A stretch of DNA of 23,404 nucleotides from DATAXV01 sp036272915 (GTDB lineage Bacteria > Chloroflexota > Dormibacteria > Dormibacterales > Dormibacteraceae), in NCBI GenBank assembly GCA_036272915.1, contig DATAXV010000065.1:1-23404 (forward strand). The letters run 5' to 3'. Every line of letters begins with the position of its first letter. Within the stretch, counting starts at the first letter, position 1. The notes below the pieces were generated by a model. It saw only the letters and a list, made by a program, of their open reading frames with translations, did not search any database and was not told where the DNA came from. Of this stretch, positions 1 to 7,650 are shown in pieces. Made by a program: the position numbers and the translations under genes.

Positions 1-449
1 GAGTCGGGTCCGTAGGAGTGGACGAAGTAGAAGTAGGAGTCGTCGGCGATGCCCTGCCAGAGCGGCGAGAACTCGGTCTGGCGGACCCGGCACCATCCGA
101 TCACGGGTAGTCGCGGCGAGTTCCGGACCTCGACCACCGAGCCGCGCAGGAGGCCAAGACCCTCGTGGCTGCCGTGCTCCTCGGAGCGCTCGAAGAGGAG
201 CTGATAGCCGAGGCAGACGCCGAGCAGCGGGTGCCCGCGCTTGACCAGCTCGACCACGCGCCGTCCCAGGCCGCCCTCGGTGAGGCGCCGCAGGGCCGGG
301 GCGAAGGCGCCGACGCCGGGGAGCACCATCCCGTCGGAGCGGGCCAGCTCGTCGGGGTCGGCGGTGAGCCGCACCTCGGCGCCCGCCGCCCGCAGCGCCC
401 GCTCCACCGAGCGGAGGTTGCCGACGCCGTAGTCGACGATCGCGATCAT
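1..449 (-). CDS. hisH: Imidazole glycerol phosphate synthase glutaminase subunit HisH (partial, C-terminus off the window)
   Basis: HisH is the class I glutamine amidotransferase that feeds ammonia to HisF in the fifth step of histidine synthesis. The first 149 residues are present and open to the window edge. They begin MIAIVDYGVGN and carry the LPGVGAF oxyanion strand, the nucleophile elbow GVCLGYQ with catalytic Cys79, and FYFVHSY near residue 140. The catalytic His and Glu would lie beyond the edge. The ATG at 449 overlaps the hisB TGA as ATGA, so the two genes are probably translationally coupled. One oddity is that the family's PHxGWN motif reads PVIGWC here (residues 115-120). The assignment itself is secure from the nucleophile elbow and from operon position. 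Confidence 0.95.
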   Translation of the reverse strand, partial: MIAIVDYGVGNLRSVERALRAAGAEVRLTADPDELARSDGMVLPGVGAFAPALRRLTEGGLGRRVVELVKRGHPLLGVCLGYQLLFERSEEHGSHEGLGLLRGSVVEVRNSPRLPVIGWCRVRQTEFSPLWQGIADDSYFYFVHSYGPD

Positions 450-1039
450 CCCAGCAGGCCCTTGCTCGAGGGGACACCCTCGCCGCGGACGCGGATCGCC
501 TCGCGCAGGGCCAGGCCCAGCGCCTTGAAGGTCGACTCCGCCTTGTGGTGGCGGTTGGAGCCGCGGATCAGGTCGACGTGGATGGTCGCGCCGAGGTGGA
601 TGGAGAGCGCGCGCCACCACTCCTGCAGCGTCTCCGCCTCGAGCGTCCCGATGGTGCCGTCGAGGTCGACGCCGTAGTGGAGGAAGGGCCGGCGGCCGAG
701 GTCGAGCACGACCCGGGCGAGCGACTCGTCGAGCGGCGCGTAGGCGTGGGCGAAGCGGGTGATGCCGAGGCGCTGGCCGAGGGCCTGGGAGACGGCCTGC
801 CCGAAGACGATGCCGGAATCCTCGACCATGTGATGGGTGTCCACGTCGAGGTCGCCGGTGCCGTGCAGGACCAGGTCGAGGTCGCCGTACCGGGCGACCT
901 GCTCGAGCATGTGGTCGAGGAAGGGCACGCCGGAGGAGAGCTCGATCCGGCCCGAGCCCTCGAGCACCACCCGGCAGCTGATCTGGGTCTCCCGGCTGCG
1001 CCGGTCGATGTCCCCCGTACGCTCAGCGACGACGTTCAC
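446..1039 (-). CDS. hisB: Imidazoleglycerol-phosphate dehydratase HisB (monofunctional)
   Basis: HisB dehydrates imidazole glycerol phosphate to imidazole acetol phosphate in histidine synthesis. At 197 residues it has the usual length of the monofunctional enzyme, with no N-terminal histidinol-phosphatase domain. Both metal-binding repeats are visible: HHMVEDS at residues 69-75 and HHKAEST at 164-170, with VPFLDHML near 38-45. The GTG start at 1039 was chosen because GGAGG lies about 6 nt upstream and the N-terminus (NVVAERTGD) fits the family. It overlaps the end of hisD by 17 nt and hisH by 4 nt. There is no hisC between hisD and hisB, unlike the common actinobacterial order. Confidence 0.96.
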   Translation of the reverse strand: MNVVAERTGDIDRRSRETQISCRVVLEGSGRIELSSGVPFLDHMLEQVARYGDLDLVLHGTGDLDVDTHHMVEDSGIVFGQAVSQALGQRLGITRFAHAYAPLDESLARVVLDLGRRPFLHYGVDLDGTIGTLEAETLQEWWRALSIHLGATIHVDLIRGSNRHHKAESTFKALGLALREAIRVRGEGVPSSKGLLG

Positions 1040-2303
1040 ATCGCACCTCCAGGGCGTGGGCGTGAGCCCCCAGCCCCTCGACGCCGGCCAGCGTCCTGGC
1101 CGCCCCCTGGAGGGCCTGGAACTCCTCGGCGCCGAGATGGGCCACGCTGCTCCGCTTGAGAAACGTGTAGACGCCCAGCGGCGAGGAGAAGCGGGCCGCC
1201 TGGGCCGTGGGCAGGGTGTGGTTGGGACCGATCACGTAGTCGCCCAGGGAGACCGGGGTGTCCCGGCCGACGAAGATGGCGCCGGCGTTCTCGACCCGGT
1301 CGAGCAGCGCCTCCGCCCCCTCCCCGACCAGCTCCAGGTGCTCGGGCGCGAAGTCGTTGGCGAGGTCCACCGCCTCGGCTAGCGATGAGGTCAGGACCAC
1401 GCAGCAGTGGGCGGCGGCGATGACGGCGCTGCGCTCCAGGCGCGGCACCATGTCGTCGAAGGCCTCGGCCACGGCGTCGGCCAGTCCGGGCGAGTCGGTG
1501 ACCAGGACCGCCCAGGCCATGGGGTCGTGCTCCATCTGCGAGACCAGGTCGGCGGCGACCTCGACCGCGTCGGCGGTGCCGTCGGCGACGACCAGGATCT
1601 CGGTCGGTCCGGCGATGCCGTCGACGCCGACGGCGCCGAAGACCTCGCGCTTGGCCAGCGTCACGTAGATGTTGCCGGGGCCGGCGATGATGTCGACCCG
1701 GGGGATCGACTCGGTGCCGTAGGCGAGGGCGGCGATGGCCTGGGCCCCGCCCATCCGGTAGATCTCGTCGACGCCGGCGACGTGGGCGGCGGCGAGGACG
1801 GCCTGGGGAAGCTCGCCGCGCTCGTTGGGAGGCGTCGCCAGCGCGATCCGGGAGACGCCTGCCAGCCGCGCCGGGATCGCCGCCATCAGCACCGTCGAGG
1901 GGTAGGCGGCCCTCCCGCCGGGAGCGTACAGGCCGACGCGGCGCACCGGCCGGGTGCGCAGGGTCAGGCCCTCGGGACCGGCGACGTCGGCGAAGACCTG
2001 GGCCCGGTGGAAGGTCCGGATCCGCTCCGCCGCCAGCTCCAGCGCCTCCCGCTCCGCGGCCGGCAGCTCGGCGTGAGCCCGCGCGGCGCGGCCGGCCGGG
2101 ACACGGAGCGCGCCCGCGTCGGGTGGTGCCCAGGTGTCGAACTCGGCGCTGTAGTGGAGCAGGGCCGCGTCCCCCTCCTCGGCGACGCGGCGGCAGATGG
2201 CGCGCACGCTGGCGACCTGCTCGTCGGTGCCGCCGGCGTCGAGACGGCGGCGCGAGAGCGGGCTGCGGCGCCAGCCGTCCGCGTCGAACCGGGTCAGGCT
2301 CAT
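1023..2303 (-). CDS. hisD: Histidinol dehydrogenase HisD
   Basis: HisD is the zinc-dependent enzyme that oxidises L-histidinol to L-histidine in two NAD-linked steps. The 426 residues match the family length. Zinc ligands and catalytic residues can be placed by motif: SQMEHD gives Gln256 and His259, FAPEHLEL gives the Glu321-His322 catalytic pair, SLGDY gives Asp355, and the C-terminal GLGAH gives His414. YAPGG (126-130) and GPGN (208-211) are also conserved. The ATG at 2303 has GGGAGGG a few nt upstream. It sits 27 nt after hisG and overlaps hisB, as expected for a single transcript. Nothing is unusual in the sequence. Confidence 0.97.
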   Translation of the reverse strand: MSLTRFDADGWRRSPLSRRRLDAGGTDEQVASVRAICRRVAEEGDAALLHYSAEFDTWAPPDAGALRVPAGRAARAHAELPAAEREALELAAERIRTFHRAQVFADVAGPEGLTLRTRPVRRVGLYAPGGRAAYPSTVLMAAIPARLAGVSRIALATPPNERGELPQAVLAAAHVAGVDEIYRMGGAQAIAALAYGTESIPRVDIIAGPGNIYVTLAKREVFGAVGVDGIAGPTEILVVADGTADAVEVAADLVSQMEHDPMAWAVLVTDSPGLADAVAEAFDDMVPRLERSAVIAAAHCCVVLTSSLAEAVDLANDFAPEHLELVGEGAEALLDRVENAGAIFVGRDTPVSLGDYVIGPNHTLPTAQAARFSSPLGVYTFLKRSSVAHLGAEEFQALQGAARTLAGVEGLGAHAHALEVRCERRR

Positions 2304-2330
2304 CGGAACCGCCCTCCCGTCGCCATCTGC

Positions 2331-2996
2331 TCAGGCACCGTCCGCGGTCCGGCCGGCGATCGGGGCCGACGGGGCGACGGCGTCGCGGAGGCGCAGCACC
2401 AGATCCTGGATCTGCGCCGTCCGGGTCTTGAGCGAGGCCTGGTTGGCGACCAGCCGGGCCGTCGAATAGCCCATCTCGGTGAGGATGCGCAGGTGGTTCT
2501 CGCGAAGCGTCCGGCCGGTGGCGGTGAGGTCGGCGATGGCATCGGTGAGCCCGACCAGAGGGGCCAGCTCGACCGACCCCTGGAGGCGGACGATCTCGAC
2601 CGTCTGGCCCACCCGGCTCATGTAGGCGGCGGTCGCCATCGGGTACTTGGTGGCGACGCGCATGCTCGCCGGCCAGGTGTCGGGACCGTCCAGCGGCGCC
2701 GCCTCGGGCGCGGCCAGGACCAGGGAGCAGCCGCCGAAGCCGAGGTCGAGCAGCTCGTAGTGCTGGCCGGCCGACTCCCAGAGCGAGTCCTTGCCGACCA
2801 CGCCGAGGTCGGCGGCGCCGTGGTCGACGTAGGCGGCGACGTCGCCGGGGCGCACCAGCACCAGGCGCACGCCGTCCCGCTCCAGCAGCAGGCGCCGTCC
2901 CAGCTCCTCGCGGCTGATCTGGACGACGCCGGCGCGGCTGAAGAGCTCGAGGCTGCCCTCGCTGAGCAGCCCGGTGGGGATGGCGATGGTGATCAT
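2331..2996 (-). CDS. hisG: ATP phosphoribosyltransferase catalytic subunit HisG (short form)
   Basis: HisG couples ATP and PRPP in the first and feedback-controlled step of histidine synthesis. At 221 residues it is the short form, lacking the C-terminal regulatory ACT-like domain, so it needs HisZ for activity and histidine sensing. Conserved stretches include DLGVVGKDSL, LDLGFGGCSL, RVATKYP, GSVELAPLVGL and the PRPP-binding loop ATGRTL. The ATG at 2996 overlaps the hisZ TGA as ATGA, consistent with stoichiometric production of the two partners. The short length together with an adjacent hisZ makes the assignment firm. Confidence 0.96.
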   Translation of the reverse strand: MITIAIPTGLLSEGSLELFSRAGVVQISREELGRRLLLERDGVRLVLVRPGDVAAYVDHGAADLGVVGKDSLWESAGQHYELLDLGFGGCSLVLAAPEAAPLDGPDTWPASMRVATKYPMATAAYMSRVGQTVEIVRLQGSVELAPLVGLTDAIADLTATGRTLRENHLRILTEMGYSTARLVANQASLKTRTAQIQDLVLRLRDAVAPSAPIAGRTADGA

Positions 2997-4246
2997 CCGG
3001 CCGAGACCTCCTCGATCGCGCGGTCGACGTCGAGGCGCCGCTCCTCGCCTCCGGGCAGGCGCCAGCGGACGCGGTCCTCCTCGACCAGGTGGAGCAGGTT
3101 GGCCGCGCCCACCTCCTCCGCCCAGGCGAGGCTGCGCTCGTAGCTGCGGGGCTCGGTCGCCACCACCGTGCGCAGGGCGCGGCGCCGGAGCCCGGCGCCG
3201 AGCGCGACCGCGCTCTCCAGCCCCCGCTGGCCCCAGGCCACGGCGGCGTCGAGCCGGACGGCTCCGGGGTCGTCGCCGGCCCGCCGCCTGGCCTCGGCGA
3301 TGAGGTCGAGGTGGAGGACGAAGCCGGTGGCGTGGGCGGGGCGCCCGAAGCGGGCCAGCAGGCGGTCGTAGCGGCCACCCTGGGCCAGCGGCCGACCGAG
3401 GTCGGGCCCGTAGCCCTCGAAGATGATCCCGGTGTAGTAGTCGAAGTCCCGGATCGCCCCCAGATCGAGGCTGACCCGGCCGGCCAGCCCGTGGGCGCCG
3501 AGGAGCTGGTGGACCGCCGCCAGCTGCTCCAGCGCCCGGGCCGAGCGCTGGTTCCGCACCAGCCCGGAGGCGACGTCCAGGATCTCGGGGCCGCCGCGAA
3601 GAGCGGGGAAGCGGAGCAGGAGCTCGCGCTCGGCGCTCTGCAGCGGGGTCCGGTCCAGGATCTCGGCGAGCTGGACGAAGTCCCTGCGCGCCAGTGCGGC
3701 GCGGATCCCGAGCCGGATCTCGTCGCTGACGTCGAGGCCCTCGAGCAGCCCCTGGAAGAACTCGGCGTGGCCGACGTCGACCTGGTAGCGCTGCAGGCCG
3801 GAGGCGGCCAGGCAGCGCACCGCCATGGCGATGACCTCGGCGTCGGCGACCGGGCCCGACGCCCCGATCAGCTCGGCCCCGGTCTGGTGCATCTCCCGGC
3901 TGCGGGCGAAGCGCCCCCCGTCGTTGATCAGCACCGGTCCCGCGTAGGAGAGGCGCAGCGGCAGGGCGGCCGAGCGCATCCGGGTCGCCACCATACGGGC
4001 GACCGGGATCGTGCGCTCGCCGACGACGGCGAGCAGGCCGCCGTCCCTGTCGGTCAGCTTGAACAGCCGACGCCGGTGCTCGTCGCCCAGGCCGAGGGCG
4101 AGGGCGTCGAGACTCTCCAGCATCGGCGTGACCACGCCGCGATAGCCCCAGCGACCCATCTCGGCGAGCGTCGCCTCCTGGATCGCTCGCAACGCCTCCG
4201 CCTCGTCGGGCAGGAGGTCACGGAGGCCGGGAACCCCGTCCGGCAC
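2993..4246 (-). CDS. hisZ: ATP phosphoribosyltransferase regulatory subunit HisZ
   Basis: HisZ is a histidyl-tRNA synthetase paralogue that no longer charges tRNA and instead activates short HisG and binds histidine. The 417-residue protein shows the class II synthetase core: GLRDLLPDEAEAL at the N-terminus, a motif 2-like SREMHQTGAELIG (116-128), DYYTGIIFE (269-277) and motif 3-like GGRYDRLLARFG (290-301). A C-terminal extension of about 100 residues follows. Adjacency to short hisG, with an ATGA overlap, favours HisZ over HisS. The GTG at 4246 is the only available start; its purine run GAGAGG directly abuts it, so spacing is poor. Confidence 0.92.
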   Translation of the reverse strand: MPDGVPGLRDLLPDEAEALRAIQEATLAEMGRWGYRGVVTPMLESLDALALGLGDEHRRRLFKLTDRDGGLLAVVGERTIPVARMVATRMRSAALPLRLSYAGPVLINDGGRFARSREMHQTGAELIGASGPVADAEVIAMAVRCLAASGLQRYQVDVGHAEFFQGLLEGLDVSDEIRLGIRAALARRDFVQLAEILDRTPLQSAERELLLRFPALRGGPEILDVASGLVRNQRSARALEQLAAVHQLLGAHGLAGRVSLDLGAIRDFDYYTGIIFEGYGPDLGRPLAQGGRYDRLLARFGRPAHATGFVLHLDLIAEARRRAGDDPGAVRLDAAVAWGQRGLESAVALGAGLRRRALRTVVATEPRSYERSLAWAEEVGAANLLHLVEEDRVRWRLPGGEERRLDVDRAIEEVSAG

Positions 4247-4294
4247 CCTCTCGGGCTCAGGCGAGGTGAAGAGACCTCCCCGGAAGGACGGCGC

Positions 4295-5152
4295 TCACTC
4301 GTCGTCCTCCCCGTCATCACCGTCCGAGTCGACCTCGTCGTCCTCGAAGTCGGAGTTCTCGTCCTCGTCGACGTCGTGCAGACCCTCATCGACCTCGGCC
4401 GACGGCTCGTTGTCGCTGTCGTCGTCATCGTCGTCGCTGATGAAGGGCCGCGAGTCGCGCGTGACCAGGGCCTCCCTGGCGTAGGGACGGAACTCGACGT
4501 CGCGCTTGCGCGTGATCGGGAAGCTGGGCTTTCCGGCGAACTTGGGGTCCTGGTAGACCTCCCGCACGATCACCTTGACCACGCCGGCATCGCATGAGGT
4601 GACGCCCGCCTGGTAGCGGTTGCCGCCCTGGATGAACTTGAGCAGGCGGCGGGCCAGCTTCGCCTCGAGGGCGCCGATCCGGACGCCCCGGATGGTGTCG
4701 ACCTCGACCCCGTCGCCCTCGACCCGGAGCTCGGCGACATCGCCGGGCGCGATCTTGGAGCAGACGTCGACGTCGGTCGAGCGGAGGTTGGTGGTGGTGG
4801 TCTTGCCCATCTCCTCGACGAAGAGGTTGAGGTCGACCTTGACCGCGCCCGCGCGGACGCCCTGATGAGCCTTCATCAGGTTCTCCAGCCTCTGGGTGTT
4901 CTTGCGCGCGACCAGGTTCTGGGGGTTCAGCGCGAGGGCCTTGTCGTAGGCCACCTTGGCCTCCTCCAGGCGTCCCAGCTCGGTCAGGGCCTTGCCGATG
5001 CGGTTGTGGCAGGCCTCGTCCGGGCCGAAGGTCTCGATCATGAACTTGTTGAGTTCGATCGCCTCCTCCCACTGCGCCTCGGCGGCAAGCTGGACCGCCT
5101 CTTCGACGTAGACCGACTTAGGCTTGGAAGGATCCTGGGTGTTGGTGCTCAA
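4295..5152 (-). CDS. TPR-repeat protein with a polyacidic C-terminal tail, first gene of the his operon
   Basis: Function is not known. Residues of about 13-95 form tetratricopeptide repeats (for example ALTELGRLEEAKVAYDKALA), followed by a mixed beta-rich region of about 100-235 that I do not recognise. The last 47 or so residues are an extreme acidic tail with a run of six Asp and alternating Asp/Glu/Ser. There is no signal peptide or membrane segment, so it is probably cytosolic. The start is a TTG at 5152 with GGAGAG 8 nt upstream; a nearby ATG is out of frame. It lies 48 nt upstream of hisZ on the same strand, so it is probably transcribed with the his genes. The tail could mimic nucleic acid or bind basic proteins, which is inference. 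Confidence 0.8.
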   Translation of the reverse strand: MSTNTQDPSKPKSVYVEEAVQLAAEAQWEEAIELNKFMIETFGPDEACHNRIGKALTELGRLEEAKVAYDKALALNPQNLVARKNTQRLENLMKAHQGVRAGAVKVDLNLFVEEMGKTTTTNLRSTDVDVCSKIAPGDVAELRVEGDGVEVDTIRGVRIGALEAKLARRLLKFIQGGNRYQAGVTSCDAGVVKVIVREVYQDPKFAGKPSFPITRKRDVEFRPYAREALVTRDSRPFISDDDDDDSDNEPSAEVDEGLHDVDEDENSDFEDDEVDSDGDDGEDDE

Positions 5153-5342
5153 TACGCACGCTCTCCATCGGGGAAGGGTGGGTTTGCCGTATCCGACGGC
5201 ACGGGCGGACAGCCGTTTACCCGTACCGGTCTCAGAATACTACCCGCACCGTCCCGATGTTCGCGAGCACCGCCGCAACTCGCTGTGAATTCGCCGAGAA
5301 CGTGATTCGGGGACGACCACCGGCGGCTCATCCTGCTAGAGT
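5153..5342. promoter_or_regulatory. Divergent promoter region between the his operon and the LCP operon
   Basis: This non-coding stretch separates two divergent operons and is less GC-rich than the genes. On the minus strand TATTCT (5239-5234) is a possible -10 for the TPR-his operon. On the plus strand TGCTAGAGT (5334-5342) resembles an extended -10 for the LCP operon. No convincing -35 hexamer stands at 16-18 nt from either, so both are tentative. I see no tRNA or small RNA here. Confidence 0.3.
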
Positions 5343-5457
5343 CCCCTGCATCGACCGCGAAGGGGAGGATCGCGACCGATCAGTTCGATTCACGCTGCGT
5401 ACCAACAGCAACAGGAGGTACACGACCGCTCCGTGGGCCTATCTTCTCCTTTAGGCG
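5343..5457 (+). promoter_or_regulatory. Candidate structured 5' leader of the LCP operon
   Basis: Three short inverted repeats lie between the putative -10 and the LCP start codon. CCCCT pairs with AGGGG (5343-5347 with 5361-5365), GATCG with CGATC around a four-base loop (5368-5381), and GCCTA with TAGGC (5437-5441 with 5452-5456), the last ending one base before the ATG. A strong AGGAGG sits at 5413-5418, about 40 nt from the ATG and with no start codon at normal distance. CTCCT at 5446-5450 could pair with it. It matches no riboswitch class that I know. Confidence 0.3.
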
Positions 5458-6528
5458 ATGCGAGTCCCTAAGCGAAGCGTGCCGCGAAAACGGCGAGCTT
5501 CGCGCAAACCGGCGCCCCTCGGCCCCGTCCTGCTGATCCTCGTCGGATTCGTGCTGGCCGGGCTCGGCGGCACCGGCGCCTACTTTATGCCCGTGCTCAC
5601 CGCCTTCGTCTCGGCGACCGGGCAGAACACGGTCCACCATCCCAGGCCGGGGGCGAGCGGGACGCCGTCGCAGGTGCGCCCGACGGCCTCCTCGGTGCCG
5701 ACCCCGCCGCCGAACGCGTCGACCGGCGGCAGCGAGGCCTTCACGCTGCTCCTGGTCGGCTCCGACAACGACCCCAAGTTCGACGGTTCGACGCCGCTGA
5801 CGCAGTCGATGATCCTGGTCCGGGTCGAGCCCCAGAAGCACCAGGTGATCATGCTGTCCATCCCTCGCGACCTCTGGGTGAGCATCCCCGGCTACGGCTA
5901 CGGCAAGATCGACGAGGCCTACGAGCTGGGTGGATCCGAGGGCGCCGAGGCGACCATCGAGCAGGACTTCGGCGTCCAGGTCGACCAGTACATATGGATC
6001 GGCCTCCAGGGCCTGGTCGGCGTCGTCAACACCGTCGGCGGGGTCGACGTGATCCCCACCAACCCGGTGCTGGACGACAACTACCCGAACGACCTCAACG
6101 CCACCAACGCCCAGCAGGCCTACGGCTACCAGCGCCTGGCGGTGATGCCCGGGCCGCAGTACATGAACGGCGTCCAGTCGCTGGACTGGGTCCGCTCCCG
6201 CCACGACGACATCGTCGGCGACTTCGGTCGCTCCTTCCGCCAGCAGCAGCTGCTGGTCGCCCTCAGGGAGAAGTCGTCGCAGCTGAGCGCGGCCGACCTC
6301 CCCGGCCTGGTCAAGGCCTTCGGCAGCGAGGTCCAGACCAGCTTCAACGTGGCCCAGCTGGTGCAGCTGCTGCCCGTCGCCGACCAGATCAAGAACTCGA
6401 ACATCGACCGGATCACGTTGGTCGGGAACTACACCTGGAACTCCACGGTGGGCAGCGAGGACGTCGTCATGCCCAACTGGGACCTGATCCTGCCGCTGGT
6501 CCACACCTACTTCCCGGCCAGTTCGTGA
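5458..6528 (+). CDS. LytR-CpsA-Psr (LCP) family cell-wall glycopolymer ligase
   Basis: LCP proteins are extracytoplasmic phosphotransferases that attach teichoic-acid-like or capsular glycopolymers from lipid carriers to peptidoglycan. The 356 residues comprise a basic N-terminus, one membrane segment at about 21-45, a Pro/Thr/Ser linker to about 92 and an LCP domain at about 95-275. Recognisable are LLLVGSDND, VIMLSIPRDLWV (130-141), YGKIDEAYELGG, TVGGVDV and VRSRHDD with GDFGRSFRQQ (254-263), which hold the pyrophosphate-binding arginines. The position usually occupied by the Asp of the RSDT motif is Gln116 (LTQSM). An in-frame TAG lies one codon before the ATG, fixing the start, although there is no Shine-Dalgarno nearby. 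The next gene overlaps its stop. Confidence 0.9.
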   Translation: MRVPKRSVPRKRRASRKPAPLGPVLLILVGFVLAGLGGTGAYFMPVLTAFVSATGQNTVHHPRPGASGTPSQVRPTASSVPTPPPNASTGGSEAFTLLLVGSDNDPKFDGSTPLTQSMILVRVEPQKHQVIMLSIPRDLWVSIPGYGYGKIDEAYELGGSEGAEATIEQDFGVQVDQYIWIGLQGLVGVVNTVGGVDVIPTNPVLDDNYPNDLNATNAQQAYGYQRLAVMPGPQYMNGVQSLDWVRSRHDDIVGDFGRSFRQQQLLVALREKSSQLSAADLPGLVKAFGSEVQTSFNVAQLVQLLPVADQIKNSNIDRITLVGNYTWNSTVGSEDVVMPNWDLILPLVHTYFPASS

Positions 6529-7631
6529 ATCGAGGGCTCCGGCTTCTCGGTCTCCTCGTGCTCATGGCGCTCTTCGGCACCGCCGTCTACTTCGGACTGG
6601 GCCACTTCACCGGCGCCAGGGCGCTGCGGAAGACGGCCCTGACCCCGGACAAGACGCACGCCACGGTCGATCTTCCCGGCACCATCCTGGTCGTCCAGAA
6701 CGGCACCATCTACCGGCTCCAGGGCGGCACCTTCAAGGCGATGACCGCGGGGAGCTGGACGCAGCCGTCGATCACCCCCGACGGCCAGCACCTGATCGTG
6801 GTCAAGCAGGAGCTGAACTACTCCGACCTCTACGAGCTCAGCCTCAACGGGCAGATCGAGCGCCAGCTGACCGACAACGCCTCGGGAACGGTCCAGTACA
6901 ACCACTGGAGCTTCCACCCCATGGTCTCGGCGGCGGGGACCCTCTTCTACGACTACGACCAGAAGTACTTCCTCGGCTCCAACCAGGTCGACCTCTGGGT
7001 CTACGCCATGCCCCTCGGCGCCCAGCAGTCGCGGGCTCAGCCCTGGACCACACCCAACTTCTCCACCGGCGGCGACATCCAGCCGCTCCCGCTGCGATCC
7101 GGCGGCATCATCTACTCCAACTACTTCGGCGACCAGACCACCGGTTACGTGTGGTCCCAGCTCTGGTACACGGCCGCCGCCGGCGACGCCGGCCACACCC
7201 TGACCCCGAGCACCCAGAACTGCGCCTCCCCCGCCCTCAACCCGGCCCAGACCATGCTCGCGATGGTCTGCCTCAGCAAGACCGGCGAGCAGGCCCAGAT
7301 CGTCGTCGCCCCGCTGCAGGGGAACCAGCTCGGACCGCAGACCGTGGTCGCCACGGGGATGGTCAACTCGCCGACCTGGTCGCCCGACGGGAAGTCGCTC
7401 CTCTATCTCCAGGGCACCGGCTCCGACGGCTATTTCCAGCTCTACTACCAGCAGGTGATGGCGGCGGCGCCGACGCCGACGCCGAGCCCGAGCTCGTCGC
7501 CGCGCCACGACCGGTCAACGCCGACCCCCACGCCGGCGCCGACACCAGCGCTCATCGTCCACCCCTCGCCCCCTCGCCAGCTGACCACCGACGACAACTT
7601 CCAGGCGACCTCGGCGCCGATCTGGTACTGA
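6525..7631 (+). CDS. Membrane-anchored TolB/PD40-type beta-propeller protein
   Basis: The 368-residue product begins at a GTG whose last two bases are in the LCP stop (GTGA), which indicates translational coupling. It has one N-terminal membrane segment (residues of about 5-24) and then an exported region with propeller blades of the PD40 type: QPSITPDGQHLIVV, SPTWSPDGKSLLYL, and a final partial blade ending SAPIWY. A Pro-Thr-Ser-rich low-complexity linker, coded by repeated CCGACGCCGA-like triplets (about 7468-7550), interrupts the last blades. Such domains bind peptides or glycans outside the membrane. Its position suggests it helps the LCP ligase, but that is inference, and no enzymatic residues are apparent. 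Confidence 0.78.
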   Translation: MNRGLRLLGLLVLMALFGTAVYFGLGHFTGARALRKTALTPDKTHATVDLPGTILVVQNGTIYRLQGGTFKAMTAGSWTQPSITPDGQHLIVVKQELNYSDLYELSLNGQIERQLTDNASGTVQYNHWSFHPMVSAAGTLFYDYDQKYFLGSNQVDLWVYAMPLGAQQSRAQPWTTPNFSTGGDIQPLPLRSGGIIYSNYFGDQTTGYVWSQLWYTAAAGDAGHTLTPSTQNCASPALNPAQTMLAMVCLSKTGEQAQIVVAPLQGNQLGPQTVVATGMVNSPTWSPDGKSLLYLQGTGSDGYFQLYYQQVMAAAPTPTPSPSSSPRHDRSTPTPTPAPTPALIVHPSPPRQLTTDDNFQATSAPIWY

Positions 7632-7650
7632 CCGGCGCCGGCCCGGTCAG
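7628..7650. terminator. Bidirectional hairpin between convergent genes, with a stop codon in each arm
   Basis: CTGACCGG (7628-7635) and CCGGTCAG (7643-7650) form a perfect 8-bp stem around a 7-nt loop. The TGA of the plus-strand propeller gene (7629-7631) and the TGA of the minus-strand membrane gene (7649-7647) both lie inside the arms. No U-tract follows on either side, so this would be a U-less terminator of the kind proposed in high-GC bacteria. Confidence 0.55.

Noticed and set aside
1036..3378. 780-residue minus-strand frame spanning hisD, hisG and hisZ
   Set aside because: Arg/Pro/Gly-rich shadow of three well-supported his genes in another frame; it has no domain similarity.
7460..7560. 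Triplet-like DNA repeat suggesting a CRISPR or tandem-repeat locus
   Set aside because: It is the coding sequence of a Pro-Thr-Ser linker in the propeller protein, with irregular units and no spacers.
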